Positions 4,580 through 7,771 of a DNA stretch of 7,771 bases are shown here, in pieces. Below the pieces are notes generated by a model. It did not search any database and was not told the DNA's origin. It saw only the letters and a list, made by a program, of their open reading frames with translations. Position numbers and translations under genes: made by a program. The stretch comes from Pseudomonadota bacterium. GTDB taxonomy: Bacteria > Pseudomonadota > Alphaproteobacteria > Paracaedibacterales > CAITNM01. The DNA is taken from positions 1 to 7,771 of the forward strand of contig JAPLON010000074.1 of assembly GCA_026400695.1 (NCBI GenBank). The letters are read 5' to 3'. Each line of letters opens with the position of its first letter. Within the stretch, counting starts at the first letter, position 1.

Positions 4580-5494
4580 CTACACCCTACCAACCCTTAT
4601 GATTTCCCATTCAAGGTGACATCCAGAAGAAATTTGAACTTTTTTACGAACTAGCTCTCCTAAGTTTTCCAAATCAGCGGCAGTGGCATCCCCTACATTA
4701 AGCATAAAGTTACAATGCTTTTCAGACATTTGCGCCGATCCAATTCTTAAACCGCGGCATTGTGCCAAATCAATTAATTCCCAAGCTTTACCACCATCAG
4801 GATTTTTAAAAGTACTACCGCCCGTGCGCCCTTTGGTAGGTTGGCTATCTTCACGCAATTGCAAATAGTTCTGCATTCTTTGTTGAATTTCAATAGAATC
4901 ACCAGGGTTAACCTTAAAGCTAGCCATTACAATAATAGAACCTTCTGGCAATTTAGACTTACGGTAACTAAAACATAACTCATCTGGCTGTAAACGCTGC
5001 ACGCTGCCATCTGCATTAATAATTTCGACCCAATTTAAAATATCTTTAATTTCAAAACCATAGCACCCTGCATTCATAGCAACAGCCCCACCTATTGAAC
5101 CAGGTATGGTTACTAAAAATTCAACCCCTGAAAAACCATGCTGCATTGCAAACATAGCAACTGTGCGGTCTAACGCAGCTGCACCTACTATCAACTCATC
5201 ATTTTTAATAGTAATCTCAGAAAAATTACGCCCTAGCTTAACAACGACACCATCATAACCGCCATCTCTTACCAAAATATTTGACCCTGCCCCAAGCACA
5301 AAATATGGCACATCCTGACAATTGCTTATAAAATTCTGCAAATCAGAAACGTCTTCTGGTTTATAAACTACACCAGCAGGACCACCTACTTGAAACCAAG
5401 TTAGCCCAGACAATGGAACAGAATAACCATAACGCCCTCTGACATTTGGTAGTTTTAGATATTCAGTAACTTTTTTAAGACTAGCAGCCTCCAT
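4580..5494 (-). CDS. murB: UDP-N-acetylenolpyruvoylglucosamine reductase (MurB, type II)
   Basis: MurB is the cytoplasmic FAD enzyme that reduces UDP-GlcNAc-enolpyruvate with NADPH to UDP-MurNAc, the second committed step of peptidoglycan precursor synthesis. The 304-aa protein carries the FAD-binding signatures TWFQVGGPA (32-40), VLGAGSNILVRDGGYDGVVV (66-85) and VEFLVTIPGSIGGAVAMNAGCYG (124-146). FSYRKSKL follows (175-182, Tyr-Arg pair). TGGSTFKNP (224-232) holds the proton-donating Ser227, SEKHCNFMLN is at 257-266, and the C-terminal LEWEI supplies the catalytic Glu. The length and absence of the long insertion of E. coli MurB fit type II. The ATG at 5494 has an AGGTGG ribosome site 3 nt upstream and lies inside the end of murC (14-nt overlap), so translation is probably coupled. 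ddl and ftsQ, which usually follow in alphaproteobacteria, do not; the cluster ends here. Confidence 0.97.
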   Translation of the reverse strand: MEAASLKKVTEYLKLPNVRGRYGYSVPLSGLTWFQVGGPAGVVYKPEDVSDLQNFISNCQDVPYFVLGAGSNILVRDGGYDGVVVKLGRNFSEITIKNDELIVGAAALDRTVAMFAMQHGFSGVEFLVTIPGSIGGAVAMNAGCYGFEIKDILNWVEIINADGSVQRLQPDELCFSYRKSKLPEGSIIVMASFKVNPGDSIEIQQRMQNYLQLREDSQPTKGRTGGSTFKNPDGGKAWELIDLAQCRGLRIGSAQMSEKHCNFMLNVGDATAADLENLGELVRKKVQISSGCHLEWEIIRVGRV

Positions 5495-6959
5495 TAGCCA
5501 CCTTCAAGGACGGTAAAAACCCCTCTTCCAAAACCTTAGACAGCTCATATGCCCAAGCCGTGATACTACCGGCCCCCATGCAAATTACCATGTCTCCTGG
5601 TTGTAATGATGGCATTAATAGCCCTGGCAATTCTGATTGATGTTCAAAATATTTTACAAAAAGACCAGTCTTAGCAATGCTATCGGTTAGATCTTTTCCT
5701 GTAACCCCATTAGGAGCTTCGCCTGCAGAGTAAACTGGTGAAACTAACACCTGGTCGCATCCTTCAAAACAATTGCTAAATTCTTCAAACAAATCTTTAA
5801 GCCTTGAGTAACGGTGAGGCTGAATAACCGCATAGATCTTACCTTTAACCGCCTGCCTAGCTGAAGAAATTGCAGCCTTAATTTCAGCCGGGTGATGCGC
5901 GTAATCGTCAATAATGCGAATTCCATGGGCGTTACCAGCCTGGGTAAACCTACGTTTAACCCCTTTAAATGTTTTAAAAGCATGCCTTAATACAGCATCT
6001 GCCACGCCAAGTTCTTGTGCTACAGCAATTACCGCTAAAGCATTTTGCACATTATGGCGCCCCATCATAGGCAAGTGAACATCTTTTAAGATTGCTGGCA
6101 AAGTAGTGACATTACCATCGATACAACTAGCCATAGTACGTTGCTTTTTAAGATAACATGATCTTAACAAAACATCGAAAGTTACCCCATCAGCATCATA
6201 CCTAACATTTTGTGCACTAACATCAGCCATTTCATCAAAACCATAAGTAACAATCCTACGATCACTAATTTCTTCAGCTAGCGATTTAGCTACCGGATGG
6301 TCACTACACAAAACTCCCAAACCATAAAACGGAATATTACGCACAAAGTGCCTAAATGCCCCAAGCAAAGCCTCAAAAGTACCATAATGCTCCATATGTT
6401 CCGGATCAATATTGGTAACCACAGCAATGGTTGCAGGAAGCCTTGTAAAACTACCGTCTGATTCATCAGCCTCAACTACAGCCCAGTTACTTTTGCCAAG
6501 GCGCGCATTGGTATTATAATCGTTAATAATACCGCCATTAACCACAGTTGGATCCATACCAGCAGCATCAAGCAGCCAAGCCATTAATGATGTTGTCGTA
6601 GTCTTACCATGGGTACCACCAACAGCCAATGACAAGCGACTTCGCATAATTTCAGCTAGCATTTCAGATCGATGCATTACTGGAATTCGCAAGCGCCTTG
6701 CTTCAACCAGTTCTGGGTTATCATCTTTAACTGCAGTTGAAACTACTACCGCTTGAACATCAGCAACATGGCTAGCATCATGACCTATAAAGGCTTTAAT
6801 ACCTAGTGCTTGCAGCCTTTTAGTATTATAACTTTCGGCAATATCGCTACCTTGAACTTGGTAACCACTTTGGTGAAGTACTTCCGCGATACCGCTCATA
6901 CCAATACCACCAATACCGATAAAATGAAGAGCTCGAGTCTGACCAGGCAAAATATTCAT
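5481..6959 (-). CDS. murC: UDP-N-acetylmuramate--L-alanine ligase (MurC)
   Basis: MurC is the cytoplasmic ATP-dependent ligase that adds L-Ala to UDP-MurNAc, using the product of MurB. The 492-aa protein shows the whole Mur ligase layout: the N-terminal substrate fold with FIGIGGIGMSGIAE (13-26), the ATP loop GGTHGKTTTTS (114-124), EADESDGSF (163-171), NIDPEHMEHYG (183-193), GRHNVQNALA (300-309), DDYAHHPAEI (351-360) and PHRYSRL (381-387), with YSAGEAP at 410-416. About 15-20 residues around 265-290 (LLRSCYLKKQRTMASC...) appear to be extra in the central domain compared with relatives of about 470 aa. The ATG at 6959 has no strong ribosome site. Translation may depend on the upstream murG, whose stop is 41 nt away. 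The 3' end overlaps murB by 14 nt. All key motifs are intact. Confidence 0.97.
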   Translation of the reverse strand: MNILPGQTRALHFIGIGGIGMSGIAEVLHQSGYQVQGSDIAESYNTKRLQALGIKAFIGHDASHVADVQAVVVSTAVKDDNPELVEARRLRIPVMHRSEMLAEIMRSRLSLAVGGTHGKTTTTSLMAWLLDAAGMDPTVVNGGIINDYNTNARLGKSNWAVVEADESDGSFTRLPATIAVVTNIDPEHMEHYGTFEALLGAFRHFVRNIPFYGLGVLCSDHPVAKSLAEEISDRRIVTYGFDEMADVSAQNVRYDADGVTFDVLLRSCYLKKQRTMASCIDGNVTTLPAILKDVHLPMMGRHNVQNALAVIAVAQELGVADAVLRHAFKTFKGVKRRFTQAGNAHGIRIIDDYAHHPAEIKAAISSARQAVKGKIYAVIQPHRYSRLKDLFEEFSNCFEGCDQVLVSPVYSAGEAPNGVTGKDLTDSIAKTGLFVKYFEHQSELPGLLMPSLQPGDMVICMGAGSITAWAYELSKVLEEGFLPSLKVANGGC

Positions 6960-7000
6960 ATCTAAAATTATTAAAAGAGATACTTATAAAAATAGCTATC

Positions 7001-7771
7001 CTACAAGAAAGTTTCAAGCCAGTTAGCTAAATCTTCTGCAGCATCAGGTTTTGCTATAGAACGAGCAGCTTGTCTCATGCTTTCTAAAGATTCACGATTT
7101 TGTATAATCTTTACTAATAACTCAGCCAATTTTTGTGGGGTAAATTCTTTTTCCTTAAACACCCACGCACCACCTGCTTTAACTACAGCCTGCGCATTTT
7201 CACCTTGGTCATTATCTTTTGAAATAGCCAATGGCACAAAAATTGCGGGCACCCCTAAGCAAGTAAGTTCAGCAATAGTTGAAGCCCCAGAGCGACAAAT
7301 TGCTAAATCAGCCTGACTTAACCGTGCTGGCATATCACTAAAAAAGCTTTCTAATGTTGCCTTTACTCCAAGTTTTTTATAAATTTTCTCAACTCCGCTT
7401 AGTTGTTCAACTCGGCATTGTTGAGTAATCATTAATTTTTCCTGTAAATCTTGAGGCAATAATTCTATTGCTTTAGGTATTATTTCTGAAAAAAGTTTTG
7501 CACCTTGGCTACCACCAACTATACATATATGAAACTGGTCACTATTTTTTGTTGGTCTATCTGCCATAGCAACATGAACAGATTCCCTTACCGGATTACC
7601 AATCCAGACAGCTGAATTTGATGCATGCTTGGTTTGAAAAAAACTTGTCGCCACCCCTTTAACAAAACTTATTAAAAACCTATTGGCTCTTCCTAAAACA
7701 GCGTTTTGTTCGTGAAGTAATGTCTTTTTTAATAACAATTTAGCCGCAATCATACCAGGTAATGATGGATA
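7001..7771 (-). CDS. murG: undecaprenyldiphospho-muramoylpentapeptide GlcNAc transferase (MurG), cut by window edge
   Basis: MurG transfers GlcNAc to lipid I to make lipid II at the inner face of the cytoplasmic membrane (GT28 family). The visible 256 residues are the C-terminal part. The frame is open through base 7771 and begins YPSLPG, the tail of the family's GGYPSLP motif, so roughly the first 100 residues lie outside. In order within the fragment: LLHEQNAVLGRANRFL (with EQNA at about 21-24), GNPVR at 58-62, GGSQGAK at 86-92, CRSGASTIAELTCLGVPAIFVPL with the sugar-nucleotide-contacting Glu near 168, and DNDQGENAQ near 186-194, where many relatives have DHQ. The gene ends 41 nt before the murC start on the same strand, consistent with one murG-murC-murB operon whose promoter is outside the window. 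Confidence 0.96.
   Translation of the reverse strand, partial: YPSLPGMIAAKLLLKKTLLHEQNAVLGRANRFLISFVKGVATSFFQTKHASNSAVWIGNPVRESVHVAMADRPTKNSDQFHICIVGGSQGAKLFSEIIPKAIELLPQDLQEKLMITQQCRVEQLSGVEKIYKKLGVKATLESFFSDMPARLSQADLAICRSGASTIAELTCLGVPAIFVPLAISKDNDQGENAQAVVKAGGAWVFKEKEFTPQKLAELLVKIIQNRESLESMRQAARSIAKPDAAEDLANWLETFL

Noticed and set aside
1..7771. Defence system, toxin-antitoxin pair, CRISPR array, insertion sequence or prophage
   Set aside because: No transposase, integrase, nuclease, repeat-spacer structure or terminal repeats could be seen on either strand. The divergent exported-protein pair lacks toxin-antitoxin features such as adjacent co-directional small genes.

Overview
The window looks like chromosomal DNA from an AT-rich alphaproteobacterium. 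The FabF and Mur proteins read as alphaproteobacterial types, and the murG-murC-murB order is the usual alphaproteobacterial one. The low GC and the many small exported proteins of unknown family are compatible with a host-associated lineage such as Rickettsiales or Holosporales. That placement is inference and the species cannot be named. I see no mobile element, CRISPR array, tRNA, rRNA or known defence system.

Layout. 1-426 (+) is the C-terminal third of a FabF-type beta-ketoacyl-ACP synthase, cut by the left edge. It meets tail to tail, with overlapping stop codons, a minus-strand gene (423-878) for a small acidic exported protein of unknown family. An AT-rich divergent spacer (879-1059) separates that gene from a serine-type D-Ala-D-Ala carboxypeptidase (1060-2196, +), a periplasmic peptidoglycan-trimming enzyme. 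Next come three more exported proteins that I do not recognise: 2356-2952 (+), 3122-3637 (-) and 3951-4514 (+). The last two diverge from a 313-bp very AT-rich spacer. The right-hand 3.2 kb is a minus-strand murG-murC-murB cluster (7771 down to 4580) with MurB/MurC overlapping; murG is cut by the right edge. A 9-bp-stem hairpin lies between the converging 187-aa gene and murB.

How they fit together. MurC, MurB and MurG act in the cytoplasmic and membrane steps of peptidoglycan precursor synthesis, and the carboxypeptidase trims stem peptides in the periplasm. FabF supplies fatty acids for the envelope. The four unrecognised proteins all carry an export signal, so the whole window has an envelope theme, although their roles are unknown.

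The most interesting signals are: (1) the 3638-3950 spacer, which holds three matches to the alphaproteobacterial CtrA-box pattern TTAA-N7-TTAA, placed where the -35 elements of both divergent genes would be; (2) an eight-C tract inside the AT-rich 198-codon exported-protein gene, where gain or loss of one C truncates the protein at once; and (3) an open frame that continues for 69 codons in frame past a TAA-TGA double stop at the end of the 171-aa gene.
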